A DNA stretch of 64,000 nucleotides from Methylobacter tundripaludum (GTDB lineage: Bacteria; Pseudomonadota; Gammaproteobacteria; Methylococcales; Methylomonadaceae), in assembly GCF_002934365.1 (NCBI RefSeq), contig NZ_PTIY01000002.1, forward strand, positions 310,001 through 374,000. The letters are read 5' to 3'. A program made the position numbers and the translations under genes. Below, one piece after another: positions 45,529 to 54,885 of the stretch. Position 1 is the stretch's first letter, and the number at the start of each line of letters is the position of its first letter. The notes under the pieces were generated by a model. That model worked only from the letters and a program-made list of their open reading frames with translations. It made no database searches and was not told the origin of the DNA.

Positions 45529-46932
45529 ATGAGTATAAAAACACGTTTTGCCCCGAGCCCAACCGGTTATCTGCATGTAGGCGGCGCTCGCACTGCCTTG
45601 TTTTCCTGGCTTTATGCGCGCAAGCATGGCGGAAAATTTATTTTAAGGATCGAAGATACCGATTTGGAGCGGTCAACTCAGGAGTCGGTCGATGCCATTT
45701 TGGAAGGCATGACCTGGTTGGGGCTGGAATATGATGAGGGACCTTTTTATCAGACTCACCATTTTGATCGGTATAAAGAAGTTATTCAGCAGTTGCTGGA
45801 TCAGGGCGATGCCTATTATTGCTATTGCAGCAAGGAAGAGCTGGAGCAGCTGCGTACCGAGCAAATGGCGAACAAGGAAAAGCCGCGCTATAACGGTAAA
45901 TGCAGGGATTTGTCGGGGCCGAAAGGCGACCGGGAAGCGGTCATCCGCTTTAAAAATCCGGTTGACGGCGCGGTCACAATTCCCGATTTGATTAAGGGCG
46001 ACATTGTCGTTGCCAACAAAGAACTGGACGACCTGATTATCGCCAGGGGCGACGGCACGCCTACCTACAATTTAACGGTGGTGGTCGATGATATGGATAT
46101 GAAGGTCACGCATGTTATTCGCGGCGACGACCATATCAACAACACGCCCAGGCAGATGAACATTCTTAAGGCTTTGGGCGCGGAACTGCCCAAATACGCG
46201 CATTTGCCGATGATCTTGGGGCCTGATGGCGCCAGATTGTCTAAGCGCCACGGTGCGGTCAGCGTGATGCAGTTTCGCGATGACGGTTATCTGCCCGAGG
46301 CCTTGTTGAATTATCTGGTGCGGCTGGGTTGGTCGCATGGCGATCAGGAGGTTTTTTCCATCGATGAAATGGTCGAGCATTTTGCGTTGGAAAATGTCAA
46401 TGTGTCGGCGTCTGCATTCAACACCGAAAAGCTGTTATGGCTGAACCATCAGTATATTATGAACGGCGATCCGGCTCATGTCGCGCGTCATTTAAGCTGG
46501 CACATGGGCGAGCTGGGCATCGATCCTTCCTCAGGGCCGAGTCTTGTCGATATAGTCAAGGCGCAACGGGAGCGCTGCAAAACACTGGTTGAAATAGCCG
46601 CCGCCAGTGTTTATTTCTATAAGGATTTTGACGCTTATGATGAAAAAGCTGCGAAAAAGAATTTTACCGCCGGCTCGGATGAAGTTTTGGCGAGGCTGCA
46701 CGATGAATTCGCCGCAGTGACCGAATGGAATGGCGATACCTTGCACCAGATTGTGGTGAATCTGGCCGAAACCATGTCATTGGGTTTAGGCAAGGTGGCT
46801 CAACCCTTGCGTGTCGCTGTCTGCGGTTCAGCGGTTTCGCCGGCGATTGATATAACTTTGTCGTTGCTGGGCAAAGAAAAAACCTTGGCTAGGATACAAC
46901 GTGCTATAAATCATATAAAAAATTTAAATTAG
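45529..46932 (+). CDS. gltX: Glutamyl-tRNA synthetase
   Basis: This class I aminoacyl-tRNA synthetase charges tRNA-Glu. The 467-residue protein has the ATP-binding signature [20 protein letters not shown] (the HIGH equivalent), a zinc-type segment [13 protein letters not shown], and the KMSKS equivalent ARLSKRHG, then the helical anticodon-binding half. Two tRNA-Glu genes lie just downstream, a common and functionally fitting arrangement. Confidence 0.97.
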   Translation: MSIKTRFAPSPTGYLHVGGARTALFSWLYARKHGGKFILRIEDTDLERSTQESVDAILEGMTWLGLEYDEGPFYQTHHFDRYKEVIQQLLDQGDAYYCYCSKEELEQLRTEQMANKEKPRYNGKCRDLSGPKGDREAVIRFKNPVDGAVTIPDLIKGDIVVANKELDDLIIARGDGTPTYNLTVVVDDMDMKVTHVIRGDDHINNTPRQMNILKALGAELPKYAHLPMILGPDGARLSKRHGAVSVMQFRDDGYLPEALLNYLVRLGWSHGDQEVFSIDEMVEHFALENVNVSASAFNTEKLLWLNHQYIMNGDPAHVARHLSWHMGELGIDPSSGPSLVDIVKAQRERCKTLVEIAAASVYFYKDFDAYDEKAAKKNFTAGSDEVLARLHDEFAAVTEWNGDTLHQIVVNLAETMSLGLGKVAQPLRVAVCGSAVSPAIDITLSLLGKEKTLARIQRAINHIKNLN

Positions 46933-46979
46933 TATTGGACTGAATAGAGAAATGCTGTAGAATGCCGGTTCTCAGCTTA

Positions 46980-47055
46980 GGGGCCATAGCTCAATTGGGA
47001 GAGCGCAACACTGGCAGTGTTGAGGTCAGCGGTTCGATCCCGCTTGGCTCCACCA
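46980..47055 (+). tRNA. tRNA-Ala(GGC)
   Basis: This is a 76-base cloverleaf with acceptor ggggcca pairing with tggctcc. The anticodon loop is ctggcag (anticodon GGC) and the CCA is encoded. It begins 47 bp after gltX. Confidence 0.95.
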
Positions 47056-47078
47056 AAAGGCTGATTAAACCAGTTCTA

Positions 47079-47154
47079 GTCCCCATCGTCTAGTGGCCTA
47101 GGACACCGCCCTTTCACGGCGGTAACGGGGGTTCGAACCCCCCTGGGGACGCCA
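47079..47154 (+). tRNA. tRNA-Glu(TTC), copy 1
   Basis: This is a 76-base cloverleaf with acceptor gtcccca/tggggac, anticodon loop ctttcac (anticodon TTC) and encoded CCA. Confidence 0.95.
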
Positions 47155-47254
47155 TTTATAAAGTCTATGAAAATGGACATTCTACGGCTTATGAAAGTCA
47201 TAGAAAATAGCAGTTTGTTTTTAAGTTGAGCATAGGCTGACTAAACCAGTTTTA

Positions 47255-47330
47255 GTCCCCATCGTCTAGTGGCCTAGGACACCGCCCTTTCACGGCGGTA
47301 ACGGGGGTTCGAACCCCCCTGGGGACGCCA
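47255..47330 (+). tRNA. tRNA-Glu(TTC), copy 2
   Basis: The tRNA sequence is identical to copy 1, displaced by 176 bp. The 20 bases before each copy are also nearly the same (ggctgaytaaaccagttytag), so this is a local tandem duplication. Confidence 0.95.
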
Positions 47331-47337
47331 TTAATAG

Positions 47338-47369
47338 AAGGGTTATCGGAAATGATAACCCTTTTTTTA
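47338..47369 (+). terminator. Intrinsic terminator after the tRNA-Glu genes
   Basis: A 9-bp stem agggttatc/gataaccct with a 6-base loop runs straight into seven T residues, 8 bases after the second tRNA-Glu. Confidence 0.88.
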
Positions 47370-47477
47370 TGCCCGCCGGTTTGATTCCGGCAATAGGCAT
47401 CGCGCAATAATCTTTATCTAAAACAGCGGTTGTTCTATAAAATAGAGCTTCCGTCATTCGTAATGATTGTTGTCCGC

Positions 47478-48422
47478 ATGCACACGCATAAATTAAGTCT
47501 ACTGAAACACGAGCACGATTTTTCAGCCATTAATAAGAAAGGGGAGCGGCGAACCAAGCAGGTTCTTGTGCTGACCTTTTTAACCATGATAGTGGAAATA
47601 GCCGCAGGCACCGTGTTCGGGTCGATGGCGCTGCTTGCCGACGGCTGGCACATGGGGACGCATGTTGCGGCTTTCATAATCACTCTCATTGCCTATCGCT
47701 ATTCCCGCGTTCATGCGCATGACCATACTTTTGCGTTCAGCCCTGGAAAAGTAGGCGTTTTGGGCGGATATACCAGTTCCGTTGTTCTGGGTATTGTGGC
47801 CTTGATCATGCTGGTTGAGTCGGGGCAACGCATAGTTAATCCCCACATAATTCACTTTGATGAGGCCATCGCCGTTGCCGGCTTCGGTTTATTCATTAAT
47901 CTGGTTTGTGCGCTACTGCTTAGAGATCACCATCATCATGATCATAGCCATGATCACGCTCATCACCATGACCAAAATCTTAAAGCGGCTTACCTGCATG
48001 TCCTTGCCGATGCATTAACTTCGGTGCTGGCCATTGCCGCGCTGACATTAGGTAAATATTACGGCTGGCGCTTTCTGGACCCGGTTATGGGCATTATCGG
48101 TGCGCTGATTATCATGCAATGGGCCTATTCTTTGGTTAGAGAAACCAGTCCGGTATTACTGGATGAAAGCATCGCGTTGAAACATAAGCTGGCTATCATG
48201 GAAAAAATAGAAAATGACGCAGACAACCGAATTTCAGACTTGCATATCTGGCGGGTAGGGCCGGGCCACTTCGCCATAATTATTTCTCTGGTGTCGCATG
48301 ACCCCAAAGCGCCGGAATATTATAAGGACCTGTTAAAAGAGATCGTGGGCATTAATAAACTGTCGCATATTACCGTCGAGGTAAATAAATGCGCTGGAGA
48401 TTTTTGTATTCAACAAGAATGA
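47478..48422 (+). CDS. Cation diffusion facilitator, DmeF-like metal exporter
   Basis: This inner-membrane divalent metal/proton antiporter of about 314 residues has six helices. Metal-site residues appear in MALLADGWHMGTHVAAF and in YLHVLADALTSVLA. Helices IV and V are joined by a His-rich loop (DHHHHDHSHDHAHHHD), and a C-terminal cytoplasmic domain ends with ITVEVNKCAGDFC. The DmeF branch exports cobalt or nickel. The start MHTHKL at 47478 matches typical DmeF N-termini; an in-frame ATG at 47463 is possible. The exact metal is not determined. Confidence 0.88.
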   Translation: MHTHKLSLLKHEHDFSAINKKGERRTKQVLVLTFLTMIVEIAAGTVFGSMALLADGWHMGTHVAAFIITLIAYRYSRVHAHDHTFAFSPGKVGVLGGYTSSVVLGIVALIMLVESGQRIVNPHIIHFDEAIAVAGFGLFINLVCALLLRDHHHHDHSHDHAHHHDQNLKAAYLHVLADALTSVLAIAALTLGKYYGWRFLDPVMGIIGALIIMQWAYSLVRETSPVLLDESIALKHKLAIMEKIENDADNRISDLHIWRVGPGHFAIIISLVSHDPKAPEYYKDLLKEIVGINKLSHITVEVNKCAGDFCIQQE

Positions 48423-48467
48423 TGGTTTTTTGGGTGGCAACGCGTAACTTGATTTAAAAAGCGAACA

Positions 48468-50081
48468 ATGATGAATATACAAATGCGTAAAGGATGGGCT
48501 TGTTGCCTGATTAGCGTGGCGCTGCTGAGTTGCACTGCGTCAGACGGCGTCAAGCCTGAGGCAGTCAAGTCCAAGAACGTCATCATGATTATTGGCGACG
48601 GCATGGGGCCGCAGCAAGTCGGGCTATTACTGTCTTATGCCAGACAGGCGCCGCACAGCGTTCTTGCCGATCGCACTACCGCGTTAGACCGTATGATGGA
48701 ACGGGGACGATTGGGTATTTCGCTGACTTATACCGCCGATACATTGGTGACGGATTCTGCGGCGTCAGCGACGCAATTGGCGACCGGGAAATTTGCCGGT
48801 GCGGAAATGTTGGGTTTGGATAAAGACGGCAACCCACAGGAAAATATTATCGAAAAAGCCAGGCGTCTGGGTAAAGCGACCGGTCTGGTTTCAGATACGC
48901 GTATTACTCATGCAACTCCCGCCGCCTTTGCCGCGCACCAGACGCACCGCAGCCAGGAAAACAGCATCCCGGAAGATTTGTTGGCAACCGGCGCGGATGT
49001 GATGCTGTCGGGCGGCTTAAGTTATTGGCTGCCCGAGCAGGCCAATGACAAAAACTCAGCGCTGCATCAGCAATTGGCGCAGATGACAGGTAATAGTATT
49101 GAGATCAAATCATCGCGTAAGGATGCTAAAAATCTGCTGACCGCCGCGCAACAACAAGGCTATGCGCTGGCGTTCAACAAGGTGCAACTCCAACAGGCCA
49201 CAGGGAAAACATTAGGTTTGTTTGCCGATTCCGGCATGGCGAATGGCATAGTCGAAACCCAAAACCGCAAAGATGCCGGGCATGTCCAGCCGACGTTAAA
49301 AGAAATGTCCATGCAAGCCTTGGAGATTCTAAGCCGTAATGAACAGGGATTTTTCTTGATGATTGAATCCGGGCAAATCGATTGGGCCGCTCACCGCAAT
49401 GACACCGGTCTGCTGTTGCATGAAATGCTGCGATTCAACGACACCTTGAACGCCGTGCTGGATTGGGCGGAAAATCGGCAGGATACGCTGATCATCGTCA
49501 CCGCCGATCATGAAACCGGCGGTTTCGGCTTTAGTTATTCCGGCGTAGACATTCCCAAGCCGCACAGCCTGCCGGGAGCCGCATTTGCCGGTGGAGCATT
49601 ATTCCAGCCCAACTTTAATTTCGGCGATCCTTCGGTTTTGGACAAGATTTATGCGCAACAACTAAGCTATCACGATATTTTCAGCCAGTTTGACCGGTTG
49701 CCTAAAGACCGGCAAACACCGTTAAAACTGACCGAGTTGGTTAACCGCTACACGGAATTTAAGATTACCGAAGCGCAAGCGGTAAAAATCCTGGCAACCG
49801 AGGCCAATCCGTTGTATCGGGCAGGGCATACCTCTCTGGGCGAGAAAACGGTACCGAAAATGGAAGTCAACGGCGAGTTCTTCGTTTATCAAAAAGAGAA
49901 TCGTGAAAACCTGTTGGCGCAGGCTGTCGCCGCCAGTCAGCAGGTGGTTTGGGCGACCGGGACTCACACCAGTACTCCGGTGTTTGTTTTTGTAACGGGG
50001 CGGGAGCAAGTCACACAGCCCTTTGCTAAAATCCTGCATCATACCCGCTTGGGGCAATTGGCGATTGACGCTTTGCATTAG
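48468..50081 (+). CDS. Alkaline phosphatase (PhoA superfamily), putative lipoprotein
   Basis: This 537-residue secreted phosphomonoesterase has a lipoprotein-type signal (ALLSCTASD), so it is probably membrane-anchored on the outside. Metal and catalytic motifs are IMIIGDGMGPQQV, the phosphorylated Ser in TLVTDSAASATQLATG, MIESGQIDWAAHRND and IVTADHETGGFGF. It should release phosphate from organic esters. A tandem Pho box and a small membrane-protein gene follow its stop codon. Two ATGs (48468, 48483) could start it; the signal survives in both. Confidence 0.92.
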   Translation: MMNIQMRKGWACCLISVALLSCTASDGVKPEAVKSKNVIMIIGDGMGPQQVGLLLSYARQAPHSVLADRTTALDRMMERGRLGISLTYTADTLVTDSAASATQLATGKFAGAEMLGLDKDGNPQENIIEKARRLGKATGLVSDTRITHATPAAFAAHQTHRSQENSIPEDLLATGADVMLSGGLSYWLPEQANDKNSALHQQLAQMTGNSIEIKSSRKDAKNLLTAAQQQGYALAFNKVQLQQATGKTLGLFADSGMANGIVETQNRKDAGHVQPTLKEMSMQALEILSRNEQGFFLMIESGQIDWAAHRNDTGLLLHEMLRFNDTLNAVLDWAENRQDTLIIVTADHETGGFGFSYSGVDIPKPHSLPGAAFAGGALFQPNFNFGDPSVLDKIYAQQLSYHDIFSQFDRLPKDRQTPLKLTELVNRYTEFKITEAQAVKILATEANPLYRAGHTSLGEKTVPKMEVNGEFFVYQKENRENLLAQAVAASQQVVWATGTHTSTPVFVFVTGREQVTQPFAKILHHTRLGQLAIDALH

Positions 50082-50186
50082 CAGCGGTTCGTTCACGAAA
50101 GACACGATGTGTTTATTTCAACGTTGATAACCGTCCGCAGCTTGATGCTTTGTTGAATATTCTTGCCGATCACACACATTATTGCA

Positions 50187-50226
50187 GTGTCATGAAAAGT
50201 TCATCATAGCGTCATTATATTGTAAC
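50187..50226 (+). promoter_or_regulatory. Tandem Pho box (PhoB site)
   Basis: Four CTGTCAT-like units start exactly 11 bp apart: gtgtcat (50187), agttcat (50198), gcgtcat (50209) and ttgtaac (50220). This is the architecture of two adjacent Pho boxes. A -10-like cagaat lies at 50237-50242, about 10 bp after the last unit, as in PhoB-activated promoters. It precedes the 40-residue gene at 50277. Confidence 0.65.
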
Positions 50227-50276
50227 GTAGCCGGTTCAGAATAACCCGTTGAATTATTTACAAAGGGTTATTCCGT

Positions 50277-50399
50277 ATGAACAAATCGACACCGAATAAT
50301 TTCAATATAATGACGGCCTCAGCGGCTATGATTGTTTTCGGTTTGTTGGTGACTTGGGGTGTTGAACTGTTTGTCAAAACAGTGTTTCGATTGGGTTAA
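50277..50399 (+). CDS. Small single-span membrane protein (40 aa)
   Basis: This short gene encodes MNKSTPNNFNIMTASAAM followed by a hydrophobic helix (IVFGLLVTWGVELFV) and ends KTVFRLG. The layout is a polar N-terminus, one membrane helix and a positively charged end. A weak aaaggg site lies about 10 bases upstream of the ATG. A tandem Pho box and -10-like element precede it, and no other plus-strand gene is downstream, which suggests the promoter serves this gene. I do not recognise the family. The alternative is a chance open frame. Confidence 0.5.
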   Translation: MNKSTPNNFNIMTASAAMIVFGLLVTWGVELFVKTVFRLG

Positions 50400-50410
50400 A
50401 CCCGCGCAAA

Positions 50411-51364
50411 TTACAACCATCCCTTCCGTTTAAAAAACCAATAAGGCGCGAGCCCCGACAGTACCATTAAGCATAGTGCGCCGGGATAGCCCAGCTGCAA
50501 ATTGAGTTCCGGCATATGTTGGAAGTTCATGCCGTAAATGCTGGCGACCAGAGTAGGGGGCAGGAATACCACGGCGGCAATCGAAAAGATCTTAATAATC
50601 TTGTTTTGGGTGATGTTGATAAAGCCTTGGGTCGAGTCCATCAGGAAGTTGATTTTATCGAACAGGAATGTGGTGTGGGACATCAGCGTATCTACGTCGC
50701 GCATGATTTCCCGCGCCGTTTCCTGTAACTCGGGATGATTGCGCAAGTGCCGTTGCAGAAAGGATATGGAGCGTTGCGTATCCATCAGGCATAAACGAAT
50801 CTTTCCGTTGCTGTCTTCCAGTTTGGCCAGTTGGTCGATCGCATTTTCAAGGTCGGAGTCTATTTCTTCCAGCACCAAATAACTGACTTCTTCCAGTTTG
50901 CGGTGAATGTCTTCCAATGCGTCGGCGAGGTTTTCCACTTTTTGCTCGAACATCAGCACCAGCAGTTCCTGCGGAGAATGGGCGGCTACTTGCCCGCGTC
51001 GCGCGCGCATGCGCAGCAGCCGGAAATCGGCTAGCGCACCTTCGCGCAGGGTGATTAAGCGCTCGCTTTGCAAGATGAAAGCGACGGTCGCTGTGCTGTG
51101 CCGTCCCTCGCTTTGAGCAAGAAACAGGGAGCGTACATGGACGCCGGTATGATCGGTAAAGTAACGCGCCGAAGACTCGATTTCCTCCACATCATCCGAT
51201 TCGGGTAGCGTTGTGCGTAAAAATGCTTGCAGCTGAGCGCGCTCGCTGTCGCTGGGATCGTGGGCGTCAATCCAGGCGGCTTTGGCTACTGCTTGCTTGA
51301 ATTGATCTTCCGGCGGCGTTTGTTCTTTGAGTCTGCCGTTGTCGAAATTGAATAGTCGTAGCAT
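50411..51364 (-). CDS. corA: CorA-family divalent metal transporter
   Basis: This 317-residue pentameric channel is for Mg and related divalent ions. It has a long soluble N-terminal domain with helical stalk (AIDQLAKLEDSNGKIRLCLM) and two C-terminal helices. The selectivity loop is YGMNFQHMPELN, containing the invariant GMN, and the end KRKGWL is positively charged. It converges with the 40-residue gene; the next minus-strand gene, sixA, is upstream with 21 bp between. Confidence 0.93.
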   Translation of the reverse strand: MLRLFNFDNGRLKEQTPPEDQFKQAVAKAAWIDAHDPSDSERAQLQAFLRTTLPESDDVEEIESSARYFTDHTGVHVRSLFLAQSEGRHSTATVAFILQSERLITLREGALADFRLLRMRARRGQVAAHSPQELLVLMFEQKVENLADALEDIHRKLEEVSYLVLEEIDSDLENAIDQLAKLEDSNGKIRLCLMDTQRSISFLQRHLRNHPELQETAREIMRDVDTLMSHTTFLFDKINFLMDSTQGFINITQNKIIKIFSIAAVVFLPPTLVASIYGMNFQHMPELNLQLGYPGALCLMVLSGLAPYWFFKRKGWL

Positions 51365-51385
51365 TAATGTTTTTCCGTTTTTTTA

Positions 51386-51895
51386 TTATTCAGGCAAGCT
51401 GTCCGGGCGAACCAGCGCGACTAACTTGGCGCAGCCTTCGGTCAGGTCTGTCCAGCCGCCTTCAAAGGCAAGTTGGGCCAAGGCGGCGGTAGGCAGATGT
51501 TTTCCGTTAGCCGATAACGGAACCGAGCTGGGGATTAATTTTAATAACAAATCTTCCAATCCCGGGTTGTGCCCGACTAATAGCACCCGCCGTTCATGGC
51601 AGCTGGTTTTTAATACGGTAAGCAATGTCTTAGCATCTGCCTCGTAAATGCGTAAGTCACAGATGATAGACGATTCGTCTATGTCTAACTGCCGGCAAAC
51701 CCGCTGCGCGGTTGTCAGAGCACGCGTCGCGGGAGAGCTGAGTATGATGTCGGGTATCAGGTGCTGTTCGCGCAACCAGCGTCCGACCCGTTTGGCGGCG
51801 CGCCGTCCGCGTTTTTTTAAGGGGCGGGAAAAATCATCCATATCAACCGGCCAATCTGATTTGGCGTGCCGTAACAATAAAAGTTCGTGGGTCAT
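51386..51895 (-). CDS. sixA: Phosphohistidine phosphatase SixA
   Basis: This 169-residue histidine phosphatase has the N-terminal catalytic LLLRHAKSDWP, a second Arg in SPATRALTTAQRV and the second catalytic His in VLLVGHNPGLEDLL. In E. coli, SixA dephosphorylates phospho-His in a phosphorelay or in the nitrogen phosphotransferase system. It is followed by corA on the same strand at 21 bp. Confidence 0.93.
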   Translation of the reverse strand: MTHELLLLRHAKSDWPVDMDDFSRPLKKRGRRAAKRVGRWLREQHLIPDIILSSPATRALTTAQRVCRQLDIDESSIICDLRIYEADAKTLLTVLKTSCHERRVLLVGHNPGLEDLLLKLIPSSVPLSANGKHLPTAALAQLAFEGGWTDLTEGCAKLVALVRPDSLPE

Positions 51896-52168
51896 AAATA
51901 TTTCTGTTAATGAGGGCTGATATTTGGACGTTTTGGCGCCTGCGATACTATAGCAGTTAATTTTTACAATTCTATTAAATCAAACGCAAAAAAACACCTG
52001 AAGCGTAGTTAATACAAGGCATTCGGAGCGTTAGTATCTTGGCCGGGCGGGTAGTATTGGGTAGTATTACTTATTGATTGCAAGGGTTGGTTGCTATATC
52101 CTACAGACGATTATGCAATATCAACTGGTTTTTTAAGTTAGTCAACGAATAATAAACTGAGGTGAGCC

Positions 52169-52435
52169 ATGTCAATAAAAGAAGATTTTGAGAAATTATT
52201 GGAAAGGTTGCAAGTAGAACGCGACGAAATCAATTTAAAACTGCATCTGGCTTCCATGGAAGCCAAGCAAGAATTTGAAGAAGCGGAAAAAGAATGGCAC
52301 AGTTTAAAAATTAAAGCTGCTGAAATAGCGGACGAGTCGATAGAGACTTCCGAAGAATTTATAGACAAAGCCAAAATAGTCGGTGAAGAACTTAAACGCG
52401 CCTACAACCGTATTGGCAAGCGCCTGGCCGATTAA
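52169..52435 (+). CDS. Small coiled-coil protein of unknown function (88 aa)
   Basis: This highly charged, almost wholly helical protein (DFEKLLERLQVERDEINLKL, then EFEEAEKEWHSLKIKAAEI) forms a predicted coiled coil, without a signal peptide or membrane segment. The gaggtgagcc-ATG context is a good ribosome-binding site. A hairpin terminator follows. The function is not recognisable. Confidence 0.7.
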   Translation: MSIKEDFEKLLERLQVERDEINLKLHLASMEAKQEFEEAEKEWHSLKIKAAEIADESIETSEEFIDKAKIVGEELKRAYNRIGKRLAD

Positions 52436-52470
52436 GCTGATATAGAAACTTACAAGATTAACACTCTCTT

Positions 52471-52507
52471 GCACTCCCTTGTTTAAGGGGGTGCGTCTGG
52501 ATTTTTT
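52471..52507 (+). terminator. Hairpin terminator after the 88-aa gene
   Basis: A 10-bp stem gcactccctt/aagggggtgc (one G-T pair) with loop gttt is followed by gtctgga and a six-T run. Confidence 0.65.
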
Positions 52508-52611
52508 ACAGGGCGGTAAATTCATAATCTATTTTTTTCTGGTTTCAACATCTCAATCAGGCTCATAGAAAATTCCTGCTAACATGCTCTTTAATCGGCA
52601 AGGAGAATATT

Positions 52612-54759
52612 ATGAATTTTTCACGTTGGGCGCTGCTGGCTTTCATTGCCGCTTTGGTTGCGGTGTTTTTTGCGTTTGATCTGCAGCACTATTTAACCCT
52701 GGAAATGCTTAAGTTGCAGCAGGCGGCTATCGAAGCTTATCGAGCCGACCATCCTGTTTTGGCGTCTGTTGTTTATGCGTTGATTTATATCGCAGTGACC
52801 GGTTTATCCTTGCCGGGCGCCACTGTTCTGACGTTGGCCGGCGGCGCTGTTTTCGGTTTGCTGTGGGGAACGTTGATTGTCTCTTTTGCATCCACGATCG
52901 GCGCAACACTGGCTTTCTTGGCGGCCCGTTTCTTGTTTAGCGAGGCGGTTAAATCCCGTTTCGGCGATCGCCTGAATCTTATCAATAAAGGTATGGACAG
53001 ACAGGGAGCGCTCTATCTTTTTACGCTGAGATTGGTCCCGGTTTTCCCCTTTTTTGTGATTAATCTGGTTATGGGCTTAACCAACCTGAAAGCACAAACT
53101 TTCTATTGGGTCAGCCAAGTAGGCATGTTGGCCGGGACGGTGGTTTATGTCAATGCGGGGACTCAGCTGGGCAAGCTGGAGTCATTGTCGGGAATTTTGT
53201 CGCCCGGCCTGATCGGCTCTTTTGCGTTATTGGGTGTTTTTCCGCTGTTGGCCAATAAGATCGTCGAAGCCATCAAGGCGAACAAGGTTTATGCGCAATG
53301 GGTGAAACCAGCGCGCTTTGACAGCAATATTGTAGTGATAGGCGCAGGCTCTGGAGGATTGGTGACCGCTTACATAGCGGCTGCGGTCAAAGCCAAAGTT
53401 ACCTTAATTGAAAAACATAAAATGGGCGGCGATTGCTTGAATACCGGCTGCGTGCCGTCCAAAGCCTTGATCCGTTCCGCGAGGTTGCTGGCCCAGATGC
53501 GCCGGTCTGCGGATTTCGGCATCAAAAAAGCCGACGCCGAAGTGAATTTCGCCGAGGTAATGAGCCGGGTGCAATCGGTTGTTAAAGCCGTCGAGCCGCA
53601 CGATTCGGTGCAACGATACACAGACCTTGGCGTGGAGGTTATCGAAGGCGAAGCAACGATTATTTCACCCTGGGAAGTTCAGGTGAAAACAGCCCACGAG
53701 TCCCGCATTATCACCACGCGTTCTATCGTCATTGCCGCCGGAGCGCGCCCCTTCGTCCCGCCGATTCCCGGTATCGAGCACATCGGTTATCTGACCTCCG
53801 ACACGGTTTGGGATTTGCGCGAATTGCCCAAGCGGCTGGTCGTGCTCGGCGGTGGGCCTATCGGTTGCGAGCTGGCGCAAAGCTTTGCCCGCTTAGGCAG
53901 CGAGGTTACCCAGGTCGAAATGTTGCCGCGTTTATTGGTTCGGGAAGACTCGGAAGTCTCGGAAGCCGTGATGGCGACATTTCGCCTGGAAGGCATTCAT
54001 GTGCTCGTGGAACATACCGCCAAAGGATTTATTATTGAAAACGGTGAAAAAATCTTGTTTGCCGAGCATGACGGTAAAGAGCTGCGTATTCCTTTTGACA
54101 ATTTATTATTGGCTATCGGCCGGGTCGCCAATATCCAGGGTTACGGCCTTGAACAGCTGGGCGTTGACATCTCGGCCGGCCGCGCGATTGAAATTAATGA
54201 ATTCCAACAAACCAATTACCCGAATATATTTGCCTGCGGCGATGTATCCGGTCCGTTTCAGTTTACCCATACCGCCGCTCACCAGGCTTGGTATGCGTTG
54301 GTGAATGCATTGTTCGGCAGCTTCATCAAGTTTCGTACCGACTATTCGGTGATCCCCTGGGCGACTTTTACCGATCCTGAAGTTGCGCGGGTCGGCCTTA
54401 ACGAACAGGATGCGAAGGCAAAGGGCGTCGTTTATGAGCTTAGCACTTATCATCTTGACGACTTGGATCGTGCGATAGCCGATGGCGTGGCGCACGGTTT
54501 CGTCAAGGTATTAACCGCGCCGGGCAATGACCGGATTCTTGGCGTGACCATTGTTGGGGAGCAGGCGGGTGAATTGATCGCCGAGTTCGTGCTGGCGATG
54601 AAGCACAATATCGGTTTGAACAAGTTGCTGGACACCATCCATATTTACCCAACGCTATCCGAGGCTAACAAATACGCGGCGGGCGTCTGGAAGCGTAATC
54701 ATGCGCCGAAAGGCTTGCTGTGGTGTATCGCCCGTTATCACGATTGGCGTAGACGGTGA
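52612..54759 (+). CDS. TVP38/VTT membrane domain fused to a FAD-dependent disulfide reductase
   Basis: This 715-residue fusion begins with a TVP38/TMEM64 (DedA-like, VTT) membrane domain at about residues 1-220, including YAVLIYIAVTGLSLPGA-like helices and the signature TLRLVPVFPFFVINLVMG. A mercuric/glutathione-reductase-like domain follows at about 240-700: FAD motif VVIGAGSGGLVTAYIAAAVK, redox disulfide GGDCLNTGCVPSKAL, NAD motif VVLGGGPIGCELAQSFARLG and C-terminal HIYPTLSEANKYAAG. It has no mercury-binding Cys pair at the C-terminus, so it is not MerA. Similar fusions are known in other bacteria. The reaction is unknown; tethering a thiol reductase to the membrane is the visible consequence. 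An aggag site precedes the ATG. Confidence 0.9.
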   Translation: MNFSRWALLAFIAALVAVFFAFDLQHYLTLEMLKLQQAAIEAYRADHPVLASVVYALIYIAVTGLSLPGATVLTLAGGAVFGLLWGTLIVSFASTIGATLAFLAARFLFSEAVKSRFGDRLNLINKGMDRQGALYLFTLRLVPVFPFFVINLVMGLTNLKAQTFYWVSQVGMLAGTVVYVNAGTQLGKLESLSGILSPGLIGSFALLGVFPLLANKIVEAIKANKVYAQWVKPARFDSNIVVIGAGSGGLVTAYIAAAVKAKVTLIEKHKMGGDCLNTGCVPSKALIRSARLLAQMRRSADFGIKKADAEVNFAEVMSRVQSVVKAVEPHDSVQRYTDLGVEVIEGEATIISPWEVQVKTAHESRIITTRSIVIAAGARPFVPPIPGIEHIGYLTSDTVWDLRELPKRLVVLGGGPIGCELAQSFARLGSEVTQVEMLPRLLVREDSEVSEAVMATFRLEGIHVLVEHTAKGFIIENGEKILFAEHDGKELRIPFDNLLLAIGRVANIQGYGLEQLGVDISAGRAIEINEFQQTNYPNIFACGDVSGPFQFTHTAAHQAWYALVNALFGSFIKFRTDYSVIPWATFTDPEVARVGLNEQDAKAKGVVYELSTYHLDDLDRAIADGVAHGFVKVLTAPGNDRILGVTIVGEQAGELIAEFVLAMKHNIGLNKLLDTIHIYPTLSEANKYAAGVWKRNHAPKGLLWCIARYHDWRRR

Positions 54760-54885
54760 TTGCAGATATTAATCGAGGCGACTTTTGTCTATAATCGGGA
54801 CAATTTTAGACCCGTGCCGAACAATGCAAATAAAACGTTGTTATTTCCTCATCAGGTTCAGGTTCCAGTTAACAGGAGTAACAAT

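Noticed and set aside
47079-47330. Repeat pair considered as a CRISPR-like or mobile repeat
   Set aside because: The repeated unit is a complete tRNA-Glu with a CCA end. There are only two copies and no spacers.
52612-54759. Mercuric reductase
   Set aside because: There is no N-terminal heavy-metal domain and no C-terminal Cys pair. The N-terminus is a VTT membrane domain instead.
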